Part shown: positions 9,252 through 17,003 of the stretch, one piece after another
Layout of the letters: the number at the start of each line of letters is the position of its first letter
Position numbering within the stretch: position 1 is the stretch's first letter
DNA from: Gordonia sp. 'Campus'
Lineage (GTDB): Bacteria; Actinomycetota; Actinomycetes; Mycobacteriales; Mycobacteriaceae
Direction: 5' to 3'
Length of the DNA stretch: 64,000 nt
Assembly: GCF_022206305.1 (NCBI RefSeq)
Contig: NZ_JAKOIW010000001.1
Span: forward strand, 391,784-455,783
The notes under the pieces: model-generated
What the model saw: the letters and a program-made list of their open reading frames with translations, nothing else
Told to the model about the DNA's origin: nothing
The model's database searches: none
Made by a program: the position numbers and the translations under genes

Positions 9252-9845
9252 TCATCGCCGGGCGTTCTCGAGTTCTGCCGACGATGCACCGGAACCGATC
9301 AACAACAGACCGACCATCGCCCTGGCATCGGCGTCGGTGTATCCGGGGCCGACGATGCACAGATTGCCGATCGCACGCAGGAAGGTCAGCGCGGTGATGT
9401 CCTCGCTGACCTCCCCAGTGGCCTGGGCCGGCTCGAGCAGCGAGGCGAACGCGGGCACGAGGGTGTCGAAGATGAGCGCGTGGAGGTCCGCCAGGCTCGG
9501 ATCGTCGGAGCTGAGCGCATCACTCAGTCCGTGTTTGGTCACGAGGAAGTCGGTGAAGGCCGACGTCCACCGGCACAGCGCGGCGCGCGGTGAGATCTGC
9601 TCGGCCAGGAGCGTTTTCGCCAGGGTCGCACACTCGTCGACCTGGTGTCGGTACACCGCGGTGACCAGTTCCGCTCGGGTCGGGAAGTGCCGGTACACAG
9701 TTCCGACTCCGACGCCCGCGCGCGTGGCGATGTCGCGCACCGGGGCCTGCACACCCACGTCGACGAAGGCCGCGGCCGCCGCCTCGAGAAGTGCCGTGCG
9801 ACTTCGCTCGGCCTGTACCTGACGTGCGGTTTTTCCGTCGGACAC
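9252..9845 (-). CDS. TetR/AcrR transcriptional regulator
   Basis: About 197 residues. The open frame runs to 9947, but that would cover both operators; GTG at 9845 (VSDGKTARQVQAERSR) is the sensible start. The N-terminal HTH reads RTALLEAAAAAFVDVGVQAPVRDIATRAGVGVGTVYRHFPTR, with the recognition helix around VGTVYRHF. The C-terminal ligand domain is all helical. It leads the minus-strand hydrolase-MFS operon and is divergent from the hydrolase gene at 9940. The two GGAAC-N3-GTTCC palindromes in the gap are its probable operators, so it should repress both directions. The inducing ligand is unknown. Confidence 0.92.
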   Translation of the reverse strand: MSDGKTARQVQAERSRTALLEAAAAAFVDVGVQAPVRDIATRAGVGVGTVYRHFPTRAELVTAVYRHQVDECATLAKTLLAEQISPRAALCRWTSAFTDFLVTKHGLSDALSSDDPSLADLHALIFDTLVPAFASLLEPAQATGEVSEDITALTFLRAIGNLCIVGPGYTDADARAMVGLLLIGSGASSAELENARR

Positions 9846-9861
9846 CGTCCACCCCTTGCTC

Positions 9862-9904
9862 GCGGAACATTGTTCCGCTAGTTTGGCGGAACATCGTTCC
9901 GCCA
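9862..9904. promoter_or_regulatory. Two palindromic TetR operators in a divergent promoter
   Basis: Site 1 is GCGGAACATTGTTCCGC (9862-9878), with 8-bp arms. Site 2 spans 9884-9904, with 9-bp arms TGGCGGAAC and GTTCCGCCA. Both share GGAAC-N3-GTTCC, and their centres are 24 bp apart. They lie between the TetR start (9845) and the hydrolase start (9940). Confidence 0.85.
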
Positions 9905-9939
9905 ACGATACCTCGTACCGACCCTCTCGAAGGAACTCC

Positions 9940-10845
9940 ATGCCCACGGAATCACTCGCCCGTCAGATCGTCGCCGTCAAGCCCATTCCCGTCCCCACCC
10001 CGCACCGGCCGTTCCCGCTGGCGGTGAAGGTCACCGCCCCGGTCACCGGCGAGCACCTCCCGGTCATCGTGTTCTCCCACGGAAACGCGTGGTCGATGGA
10101 CGGATACGAGCCGCTCGTCGATCGTTGGGCTGCATCGGGCTTCGTCGTCGTCCAACCGACGCACCCGGATTCCCGACGCCACGGAATCGGGTTGGACGAC
10201 CCCCGGTTCGCGTCGATCTGGCGCACGCGGGTGCAGGACGCGCACGCGGTGATCGACCATCTCGACGAGATCCTGATCGGCGCAGGTGGGGACATCCGCT
10301 CCCGCGTCGAGATCGATCTACTTGGCGCGGTGGGCCACTCGTGGGGAGGTCAGACCGTCGGCGCACTCCTCGGCGCTCGTGTGGTGGGGCCCGACGGCGT
10401 CGTCGGCGAGGACCTCGCACACCCCGCCGTCCGAGCGGGCGCTCTGCTCGCGACGGCGGGGACCGGTGACAGCCTGAGCGAATTTGCGCAACAACACCTA
10501 CCGTTCATGCGTCCCGATTTCTCGACCATGAGGACCCCGGTCCTTGTCATCGCCGGCGGCAAAGACGATTCGGCCCTGTCGACACGTGGGCCCGAGTGGC
10601 TGACCGATGCCTTTCACCTGGGCCCGGGCGCGACGGACCTGATGTGGATTCCGGACGGGGAGCACACCCTCGGCGGCATCGCAGGCGAGGCGGTGAAGGA
10701 GACCACAGATGAGGACCCGGCCAGGGTCGCCCTGGTGGCCGACGCCGTCGCCGCGTATCTGCTCGACGCACTCGGCGTCAGCCCGGTCGAGTGGGAAGCG
10801 CTGCGGGGAGCGCAGTCTCCGGACTTCACCCTGCAGCGAAAGTGA
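9940..10845 (+). CDS. Alpha/beta hydrolase (chlorophyllase/dienelactone hydrolase-like)
   Basis: 301 residues; ATG at 9940 follows AAGGA at 9929-9933. The frame opens further upstream but crosses the operators. Oxyanion strand VIVFSHGNAWS (residues about 44-54), nucleophile elbow GHSWGGQTVG, acid strand VLVIAGGKDDSAL and a late His in PDGEHTLGGI give the alpha/beta hydrolase triad. It is similar in build to chlorophyllase or platelet-activating-factor acetylhydrolase-like esterases. No signal peptide is seen, so it is cytoplasmic. It is probably repressed by the TetR protein at 9252 through the shared operators. The substrate is unknown; an ester that is also the TetR ligand or pump cargo is a guess. 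Confidence 0.85.
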   Translation: MPTESLARQIVAVKPIPVPTPHRPFPLAVKVTAPVTGEHLPVIVFSHGNAWSMDGYEPLVDRWAASGFVVVQPTHPDSRRHGIGLDDPRFASIWRTRVQDAHAVIDHLDEILIGAGGDIRSRVEIDLLGAVGHSWGGQTVGALLGARVVGPDGVVGEDLAHPAVRAGALLATAGTGDSLSEFAQQHLPFMRPDFSTMRTPVLVIAGGKDDSALSTRGPEWLTDAFHLGPGATDLMWIPDGEHTLGGIAGEAVKETTDEDPARVALVADAVAAYLLDALGVSPVEWEALRGAQSPDFTLQRK

Positions 10846-10863
10846 CGCGGCCCCGCGAGGGCC

Positions 10864-11265
10864 CTACACCGAACCGTCTGCCTCCAGCAGAGACTTGAGT
10901 TGCGCGAGATCCTTCTCCACCATCTGGGTGTCGCGGTCGAACTCGTCGTCGGACATGGCCAGTTGCCGGACGGTGAAGATCACCTCCGCGCCTTCGGGAT
11001 GTGCGAGCACCCGGAGCGGGTTGAGCACGGTGTCGCCGGTGGGGAGCACGACCTCGTGGTCGACGACGCCCAGTGTGTTCCGCGGGACGAACCGGACGGT
11101 GACGGTGCCCATGGGGGACTCCACGAGCAATTCGTCACCCCGGCGCGTCACCTCCGACTTCGCCAGTCCCGCGGCCCAGCGGGGGAGGTTGTCGGGGTCG
11201 GCCACGAAGTCGTAGACGTCCCCGGGTTCGGCGTTGATGACCACACTGATGTGACGACTTCGCAT
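10864..11265 (-). CDS. SRPBCC (START/polyketide cyclase-like) family protein
   Basis: 133 residues. The start ISVVINAEPGDVYDFVADPDNLPRWAAGLAKSEV is the typical beta1-alpha1-alpha2 opening of the SRPBCC fold (x-V-Y-D-F-V-x-D-P-x-x-L-P-x-W). It ends with a long C-terminal helix (DTQMVEKDLAQLKSLLE). Such proteins bind hydrophobic ligands in a helix-grip cavity, and some are cyclases or hydratases; no catalytic set stands out. A -10 like TAGGTT lies six bases before the ATG, so the transcript is probably leaderless. Just upstream is an array of 21-bp repeats (11301-11400). Function unknown. Confidence 0.82.
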   Translation of the reverse strand: MRSRHISVVINAEPGDVYDFVADPDNLPRWAAGLAKSEVTRRGDELLVESPMGTVTVRFVPRNTLGVVDHEVVLPTGDTVLNPLRVLAHPEGAEVIFTVRQLAMSDDEFDRDTQMVEKDLAQLKSLLEADGSV

Positions 11266-11271
11266 GTGCCC

Positions 11272-11277
11272 AACCTA
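11272..11277 (-). promoter_or_regulatory. -10 box, leaderless start of the SRPBCC gene
   Basis: TAGGTT on the minus strand, then six bases to the ATG at 11265. The same hexamer and spacing are found at the YdcF gene (25390-25395). Confidence 0.5.
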
Positions 11278-11300
11278 GTGGCGGCCGGGTGCTGTCCCGC

Positions 11301-11400
11301 GCACAGTCGGCGAAAAGAGACGCACAGTCGACGAGAACAGACGCACGGTCGACGGAAAGAGACGCACGGTCGACGGAAAGAGACGCACGGTCGACGGGGA
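11301..11400. repeat. Tandem 21-bp repeat, 4.8 copies
   Basis: Units begin at 11301, 11322, 11343, 11364 and 11385. The core GCACGGTCGACGGAAAGA followed by GAC is identical in units 3 and 4; units 1 and 2 differ at a few positions; the last is partial. The array lies between the GAF-ANTAR stop and the SRPBCC promoter. Because 21 is a multiple of three it looks open in several frames, but no gene is supported there. Confidence 0.9.
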
Positions 11401-11408
11401 GCGTCGCG

Positions 11409-12140
11409 TCAGGGCGACGACCCGTTCGCCGCCTCGACCGGCTCGGCCAGTTCCTTCTCCACGAGCTGTTCGGCGACCTTGGCCAGCGGAGTGTTCGTGT
11501 CCTGGGACAACCGCTTGAGGAGCGCGAAAGCCTGTACCGCGTCGATGCGGAAGCGGTACATGATCATGCCCTTGGCCTGACCGATGATGTCCCGGCTCGC
11601 CAAGGCGCTCCGGAAGTGTTGCTGCTGCCGAGCCGAACGCAGGGCCAGCGCCGCGTGGGTCGCGAACAGCAGACCGATCTCCTGCGACTCCTCGTCGAAT
11701 GCGTCGGTGTGGTCGGCGAAGACGTTGAGGGCACCCATCGTCCCCTGGTCGGTGAACAGCTTGAACGACAGGCTCGCCCGCACCGGCGACTCGTCGATGA
11801 CGCGCGAGGAGAACCGCGGGAATCGCGGGTCGGACCGGATGTCGTTCATCAGCACGATGTGGTGGTCCCAGGCCGCCTGCAGGCACGGTCCCTCGCCCGT
11901 CTCCTTCTGGATCTGGTCCACCTCGTTCATCACCGGGCTGGTGGGCGCGAGGGTGTCGAAGTGTTTCTTCTGGTCGACCAGGAGGACGCCCGCATGCTGC
12001 GCGCCGGGAACGTACTCGACCGCTCCGGCCGTGATGGACGAGAGGACCTCGCCGGTGGAGTCATCGGTGGTCTCGGGAACGGCGTGCATCTGCCGTACCA
12101 GTTCCGCGATCTTGAAATGAACGTCTGCGTCCACCGGCAT
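11409..12140 (-). CDS. GAF and ANTAR domain protein
   Basis: 243 residues. The N-terminal two-thirds is a GAF-type sensor (GVLLVDQKKHFDTLAPTSPVMNEVDQIQKETGEGPCLQAAWDHH and the DPRFPRF loop). The last 70 residues form an ANTAR domain (ASRDIIGQAKGMIMYRF, then L-x-x-x-S-Q-x-x-N and KVAEQLVE), which binds two-hexaloop RNA to cause antitermination. GAF-ANTAR proteins are abundant in Mycobacteriales, and ligands are mostly unknown. GETGEGP near residue 80 is a conserved part of this actinobacterial GAF subgroup. No target dihexaloop RNA was picked out nearby. The stretch 12141-12310 upstream, up to the cutinase start, shows no other gene. Confidence 0.92.
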   Translation of the reverse strand: MPVDADVHFKIAELVRQMHAVPETTDDSTGEVLSSITAGAVEYVPGAQHAGVLLVDQKKHFDTLAPTSPVMNEVDQIQKETGEGPCLQAAWDHHIVLMNDIRSDPRFPRFSSRVIDESPVRASLSFKLFTDQGTMGALNVFADHTDAFDEESQEIGLLFATHAALALRSARQQQHFRSALASRDIIGQAKGMIMYRFRIDAVQAFALLKRLSQDTNTPLAKVAEQLVEKELAEPVEAANGSSP

Positions 12141-12310
12141 TCAACCTTTACTTCGATGCCGCCGGTTCAGCCCGGCGAGTCACGTGATCGTACAGAAACT
12201 TGCGCTTGCTCATCGGGGTCCTTCGTTGGAGACGGGCTCCCGGATGGCCCTGGACTCGCTCGATCTTTGTGATGATGAACTTCTTACGCTTGTCAGATGT
12301 GATCTCTACC

Positions 12311-13030
12311 ATGGGCCGAGTGATCAAACGGTTGAGCGTCTCCGTCCTCTGTCTGGTGTCTGCGATCACGGGGGCGGTCGTCACCGGGACTCCCGCGGCG
12401 CAGGCTGCACCCTGCTCCGATGTCGAGGTGGTGTTCGCCCGCGGCACCGTGGAGGCAGCACCTCCGATGGGCCTGACCGGGCTCTCCTTCGTCGAGGCCG
12501 TCCGCTCGCAGCTCCCCGGCAAGTCCGTGGCGTCGTATGCGGTGCCCTACCCGGCCAGCGACCAGTTCAACAACCGGATGAAGTTCGCGCGAACCGTCGC
12601 CGACGGTGTCCGCGCGACGCAGAACCGCGTCAAGTACCTGGCCAAGAACTGCCCGGGAACCAAGGTCGTCCTCGGCGGCTACTCCCAGGGCGCCGTCGTG
12701 GCGGGTTACGCCGTGCACGCCGGACTCGATCTCCCGGCGCGCTACGCCGCGTACGACCGGTTCGTTCCCCCGCCTCTCCCGGCGGATCTCGCACGCAACG
12801 TGTCGGCGATCGTGCTCTACGGCGCACCGTCGGACCGCTTCATCGACGACATCGGCGCGCCCCCGATCAAGGTGGCGGCACCGTACCGGAGCAGGACCAT
12901 CCGCTACTGCATCGCGGGTGACACCATCTGCGACGGTGCACCGGTCGGCGGCCCCAACGCCCTGCACGTGCTGTATTCGGTCAACGGCATGACACTCGAA
13001 GGCGCGCGGTACGCCGCGCAGCGGGTCTAG
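12311..13030 (+). CDS. Secreted cutinase-family esterase
   Basis: 239 residues. ATG at 12311 gives a clear signal peptide (MGRVIKRLSVSVLCLVSAITG ending PAAQA-A at about 33). The mature protein is a cutinase: C35 and C114 for the first disulfide, nucleophile Ser125 in GGYSQGA, Asp204 inside C200-IAGDTI-C207 and His219 in NALHVLY. In mycobacteria this family (CFP21/culp proteins) hydrolyses lipid esters outside the cell. The longer frame to 12200 would hide the signal peptide and is rejected. It stands alone; the preceding gene is on the other strand. Confidence 0.93.
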   Translation: MGRVIKRLSVSVLCLVSAITGAVVTGTPAAQAAPCSDVEVVFARGTVEAAPPMGLTGLSFVEAVRSQLPGKSVASYAVPYPASDQFNNRMKFARTVADGVRATQNRVKYLAKNCPGTKVVLGGYSQGAVVAGYAVHAGLDLPARYAAYDRFVPPPLPADLARNVSAIVLYGAPSDRFIDDIGAPPIKVAAPYRSRTIRYCIAGDTICDGAPVGGPNALHVLYSVNGMTLEGARYAAQRV

Positions 13031-13054
13031 TACCCGTCGATTAGACGATCCGGA

Positions 13055-13336
13055 TCAGAAGTCCGGTGCGGGCACTACCTTCGCGAAGGTGCACGCGCCG
13101 GACTTCTCCGCTTCGTAGACCAGTGCGAGTTCGGCGTGCTCGAAGCTGCGGAACCACTCGTCCCAGCTGATGTGTTCGAGGTCGACGTGACCGTTGCGCT
13201 GGGCGAAATCGATCCGCAGCATCCCCGATCGACCAACGCTGGGGATGTCGCGCACACGTGCCGGAACACCGTCGTGCGAGGTCACCCACTCGCGGATCTC
13301 GTCGTGATCACGTGTCGTCCTGCAACGAGACCTCAT
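13055..13336 (-). CDS. Conserved small protein of unknown function
   Basis: 93 residues. The start at 13336 (MRSRCRTTRDHDEIREWV) follows GGGAGA. The pattern DEIREWVTSHDGVPARVRD ... MLRIDF ... DLEHISWDEWFRSFEHAELALVYEAE is one I recognise from short actinobacterial proteins annotated as hypothetical, sometimes wrongly as glucan-branching enzyme. The fold is likely a small alpha/beta domain. It contains no catalytic motif. It converges with the cutinase gene. No function is proposed. Confidence 0.7.
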   Translation of the reverse strand: MRSRCRTTRDHDEIREWVTSHDGVPARVRDIPSVGRSGMLRIDFAQRNGHVDLEHISWDEWFRSFEHAELALVYEAEKSGACTFAKVVPAPDF

Positions 13337-13479
13337 CGGTCGTCTCCCTTCGCGCCATAAACACAGCTCACCGCCGAGCACCAGGGTCCGCGACCGCGCC
13401 GATCCACTTCTCGGACCTGACGCGACGGGTGTCGAACCGTGCTCAGCGGTTCGGTGTTCTTACCCAGCAGCCGCTCGCG

Positions 13480-14876
13480 TCAATCCTCGTTGTGCGGGGT
13501 CAGGCCGACCCGAAGGTCGAAATGGTCGAGCGCGTGCGGCATGTCGAGGCTGCCGCGACGCACTCGCGGTGACAGCACGTTGTCGTCGAGGTCGAACGAC
13601 CGGCAGACCGCGGCCAGCACTGCCGTACCGAACATCAGCACCAGGTTTCGTCCCGGACATTCACCAGGGCCGTCGCTGAACGGGACGACGCCCGCGAGGT
13701 CACGGGCTCGTCCGTCTGTCCAGACGTCGGGTGTGAACCGCTGGGCGAAGTCCATCGCGTCGTCGTCGCGTTGGAAGAACTCGCCGATCACCACCGTCGT
13801 GGCGCCGGCGGGCACGACGCCACCCGTCCACCGGACATCGCGCGTCGCCTCCCGGAGGATGGCGAGCGTCGTCGGCCACAGCCGCAGCGACTCGAGCATC
13901 GTCGCGCGCAGGGTCGGCAGCGCACGCACCTCGGTGATGGTCGCGGCCGCGACCTCCGCCCGCGCCCTTGCCGCCGAGTCGGGATGAGCTGCCAGTAGCG
14001 CCAGTGCCCGGTGGATCGCGACCGCCACGGCGTCGAAGGCGAACAGCCAGTGCGGGATCTGCCCGATCGGATCGAGGGAGCCCGGCTTGTCGATCGCATC
14101 TCGCACCACCGCGGCCAGCGAGTCCCGGGGTGCCGTCGTCGACAGATGGTCCAGCCGACGACGGAAGTTGTCGTAGGTCGCGGATCGGCGCGGGAAGGCG
14201 TATGCCCAGTTCGCGTCGCGGCGCAGCACCGTCAGCACGTCGGTCAGCTCTTCGTCGTCTCTGGCCGGGTCGCCGAACACGAAGCGACGCACCATGCGCC
14301 AATGGGCGACCGCATAGGTGTCCCAGGACAGGCCGTCGGCGGCACCGTTCGCGAGGAGTTCGGCCACCTCGGACTCGATGATGTCCGCGCACCGCTGATG
14401 CAGCGAGTGCACGTCCTGCGTCGATTCCAGCGCCAGCTCGTTCAGTTCACGGCGCGCGGTGCGGTGCCGATCGTCGGAGATCAGCACCCCGGTCGGCTGG
14501 AACCGTGACAACGCGGCGACCTTCTCCTTCGACGCCGGCGTGAACGGGTCGGGTCCGGCGTGCCCATCAGGGTTGCGGTCACCGCAGGCGGGCGCAGCGC
14601 CACGATCATCGGGCGCGGAAAGGTCAGCCGTACGGCGTCGGCGTCGTATGTCGTCCGCAGGTCGTTCAGGATCCGGGCCGCTCGACCGTGGGTGTCGAGC
14701 CGCCCGCCGAGGCGGACCGTCGACTTCCGGCGCGCCACAACACCTTCGGCGACCACCGGGGCGAGCACCCCGCCGAGGATGCGGGCCGTGTCGCGGACGC
14801 CGGCCCGTGCGAGCGACGGGGGCGGGGACTGGGTGTCGTTCTGCTCGTGCATGGGTTCTCGCAGCTTTCGTGCCAT
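13480..14876 (-). pseudogene. Cytochrome P450, broken by a frameshift
   Basis: The N-terminal part (MARKLREPMHEQNDTQ to ALRPPAVTATLMGTPDP) is read in one frame from ATG 14876 (or 14852) down to about 14555. The rest (PFTPASKEKVAALSRFQPTGVLIS to the end) is in another frame. Together they make a full P450 of about 460 residues: EXXR helix in ESLRLWP, and the haem loop FSDGPGECPGRN with the Cys ligand. The I-helix (FAFDAVAVAIHRALALLAAHP) lacks the usual acid-Thr pair. The break coincides with a tandem GACCC/GACCC (plus-strand 14546-14555); removing one copy restores the frame and the expected GTPDPFTPAS. The gene lies 143 bp downstream of its likely TetR regulator. It may be a recent loss or an assembly error. 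Confidence 0.85.
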
Positions 14877-15019
14877 CGCCGACAACATTCCTCTCCGGGG
14901 CTTCACGCCATGCGCGCAGGGCGTCGACCGCCACCGGTCTACCCGGGCCCCTGACCGGCCAAACCGGGGGGGGTTTCGTCGGCCGGACCCGAGGGCGAGG
15001 ACGACCCGGACGAGACCGG

Positions 15020-15664
15020 TTAGCCGGCGAGAAGCGCGACGATCGCGCGGGCGAGGCCGCGCCGCGCCAGTTGCTGATCCTGGAAACTGCCGAGTTGCTT
15101 CTCGGACACGAGACCACGCATCGCACCGGGCAGGAACGCGGCGACCTCGCGAACGCGCTCGGGATCGACGTCGAGGTCGGCGAAGGCGCGCTGACACGAG
15201 TCGATCCACGACGGCCCCCATGACGCGAACTCGTCCGCCGTCTTCGGGAAGAGGCGTCGGAGTTCGTCGGGGTCGCGAGGTAGAGCTGCCCGTAACGTCT
15301 CGATCGCCCGCGACTCCGGTGAGGTGAGCCCCTCGTACATGAGGTCGACGATGGCCTCCACCCGCTGACCTAGAGGCGCGTCGGGTTTCACGCTCACCGG
15401 GAGGTCCCCGCGATGTTCGGCTGTGCGGTGCAGCACCGCAGCCCACAGACCGTCGATGTCGTCGAACTGGTACTTGATCGCCCCCCAGGTGGCGCCGATG
15501 TCCTTGGCGATCCGATTGCCCGAGACCGACGCCGGGTCGCCGGAGGCGAGCGACACGAGTGCTGCGTCGAGCATCGCGTCACGCGTGGCCTGACCACGAC
15601 GATTCGCGCGGCGGCCTCCTGCCGCCGCTCCGTCATCGGCGGCGCGCCGGTCTGCGGGAGGCAT
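15020..15664 (-). CDS. TetR/AcrR transcriptional regulator
   Basis: 214 residues. The HTH is QATRDAMLDAALVSLASGDPASVSGNRIAKDIGATWGAIKYQFDDIDGLW, with the recognition helix at ATWGAIKYQF. The C-terminal domain is helical (PRDPDELRRLFPKTADEFASWGPSWIDSCQRAF). It is upstream of the P450 on the same strand and divergent from the alpha/beta hydrolase at 15895, with inverted repeats in the 230-bp gap. It probably controls both. A G-run and imperfect stem (about 14952-14990) after its stop might attenuate transcription into the P450. The ligand is unknown; a lipid or steroid-like substrate would fit the neighbours. Confidence 0.9.
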   Translation of the reverse strand: MPPADRRAADDGAAAGGRRANRRGQATRDAMLDAALVSLASGDPASVSGNRIAKDIGATWGAIKYQFDDIDGLWAAVLHRTAEHRGDLPVSVKPDAPLGQRVEAIVDLMYEGLTSPESRAIETLRAALPRDPDELRRLFPKTADEFASWGPSWIDSCQRAFADLDVDPERVREVAAFLPGAMRGLVSEKQLGSFQDQQLARRGLARAIVALLAG

Positions 15665-15786
15665 GATCGCCGATGGTAGTCAAGGTGATCGCTGTTGCGC
15701 TGACCGGCGAGAGGTTTTGGCCCGGCGTCCCTCGGTTATGCACCCGATCACATGGTGACCACCGCAGACGGGGCGACGCGGCAAAC

Positions 15787-15842
15787 CGACATATGTCGCA
15801 AATCGTGACCCCTAAGACGTGGAACAAACGTTGACTGTTTGT
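15787..15842. promoter_or_regulatory. Two inverted repeats in the TetR / hydrolase divergent promoter
   Basis: CGACATATGTCG (15787-15798) is a perfect 12-bp palindrome. ACAAAC (15824-15829) and GTTTGT (15837-15842) form a second site with a 7-bp spacer. Either could be the operator of the TetR at 15020. The rest of 15665-15894 shows no gene. Confidence 0.5.
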
Positions 15843-15894
15843 ATCATTGAGCTTCTGCTGTGACTGGTGTCACGGACGGATCGAGGGAGACGAC

Positions 15895-16938
15895 ATGACC
15901 GGACCCGGTGGCATCGGCGCTGCTCGACAGGCACTTTCCGGTTTGCGGCCGGCCGAGGCGCGTCGGCGTCTCCGACGCCGCGAGTACGTCGACTCGCTGT
16001 TCAACTCGCCCGATCCCGACCGCGTCTCCTGGGCGGTCACCGACGACGGCGCCCGCTTGCGGGTGCACCACCATGGCCCTGCCGGGGCTCCCGTTCTGGT
16101 CCTCGTGCACGGCTGGTCCTGTTGCATCGAGTACTGGAATCCGCAGATCAACGCGCTTGCCGACCGCTATCACGTGATCGCCTACGACCAGCGCGGACAC
16201 GGGGACAGCACCTGGGGCAGACGTAAGTTCGACACTGACGTGCTCGCCGACGACCTGTACGCGGTCGTGTCGCAGACCATGCCGGCCACCGGCAAAGCCG
16301 TGTTCGTCGGTCACAGCATGGGCGGCATCACCCTGCAGGCATGGGCCCATCGGCACCGCACCCAGGCCGAGGCACGGGCGGCGGCCATGGTTCTCGCCAA
16401 CACCACGTGGGGCGGGATCGCCACCGAGAGCCGGGTGCTGCCATTGCTCAACGGGCCGATCAAGGCCCCGCTCTGGCTCGTCCAGATGGCTTTGTCGCTC
16501 CCCGTCCCCTTCCCGGGAGATCGCTTCACGCGGAGCATCATCCGGCATCGCATCCTCAACGGCCGTTCGGCGACCATCGACCACGCCGCGTTCCTCCTCG
16601 CCATGACGCGGTCATGCACGCCGTCGTCACGCGCGAAGGCCGCGGTCGCCCTCGTCCAGTTGGCCTTGGGGCCGGTCGGCGCCGAGGCGATCTCCGTCCC
16701 CACCACGGTGATCGGTGGTCGCCACGATCTCCTGCTGCCTCACGCGATGACGCAACGGATTGCACACTCGCTGTCGGTGCGGGGCCACCTCGACAGCCTC
16801 GTCGTGCTGGACACCGGGCACGCGTCGAACATCGAGGCTGTCGAGGACTTCAACGCGGAGATCCATCGGGTCATGCAGACGGCGTCCGTCGAACCCGACT
16901 CCGCCGTCGTGCCCGAACTGGCTGAAACGGCGAGCTGA
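15895..16938 (+). CDS. Alpha/beta hydrolase
   Basis: 347 residues; ATG at 15895 follows GAGGGAGA at 15882-15889. The fold is clear: LVLVHGWSCCIEYWNPQI (oxyanion loop), VIAYDQRGHGDS, nucleophile elbow VFVGHSMGGITLQ, acid strand TTVIGGRHDLLLP and the final DTGHASNIEA histidine. Residues 1-60 are an extra Arg-rich helical extension. It is similar to lipase/esterase-type hydrolases of mycobacteria (LipG/V type). It faces the TetR-P450 pair and is followed 65 bp later by the Rieske oxygenase, so it may hydrolyse an ester in the same catabolic path. Confidence 0.88.
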   Translation: MTGPGGIGAARQALSGLRPAEARRRLRRREYVDSLFNSPDPDRVSWAVTDDGARLRVHHHGPAGAPVLVLVHGWSCCIEYWNPQINALADRYHVIAYDQRGHGDSTWGRRKFDTDVLADDLYAVVSQTMPATGKAVFVGHSMGGITLQAWAHRHRTQAEARAAAMVLANTTWGGIATESRVLPLLNGPIKAPLWLVQMALSLPVPFPGDRFTRSIIRHRILNGRSATIDHAAFLLAMTRSCTPSSRAKAAVALVQLALGPVGAEAISVPTTVIGGRHDLLLPHAMTQRIAHSLSVRGHLDSLVVLDTGHASNIEAVEDFNAEIHRVMQTASVEPDSAVVPELAETAS

Positions 16939-16968
16939 CCAGCACCTTCTACTTTTCACAGAACCCTC

Positions 16969-16997
16969 TTGCATTCCTGACCTGAGGGGCCTACCGT
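16969..16997 (+). promoter_or_regulatory. SigA-type promoter of the Rieske gene, leaderless
   Basis: TTGCAT (16969-16974), a 17-bp spacer and TACCGT (16992-16997); the ATG follows after exactly six bases, so the predicted transcript has no 5' leader. Confidence 0.55.
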
Positions 16998-17003
16998 TGC
17001 GGC

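Noticed and set aside
11301..11400. CRISPR array
   Set aside because: The units are directly tandem with no unique spacers and no cas genes; it is a minisatellite.
13434..13452. Terminator of the P450
   Set aside because: There is a 6-bp stem with a 7-base loop but no T-run and low strength; too weak to list as a feature.
13480..15126. A single 548-residue P450 reading to 15126
   Set aside because: The N-terminal third of that frame is Arg/Pro-rich and overlaps the TetR gene. The true N-terminus is in another frame, so the gene is frameshifted.
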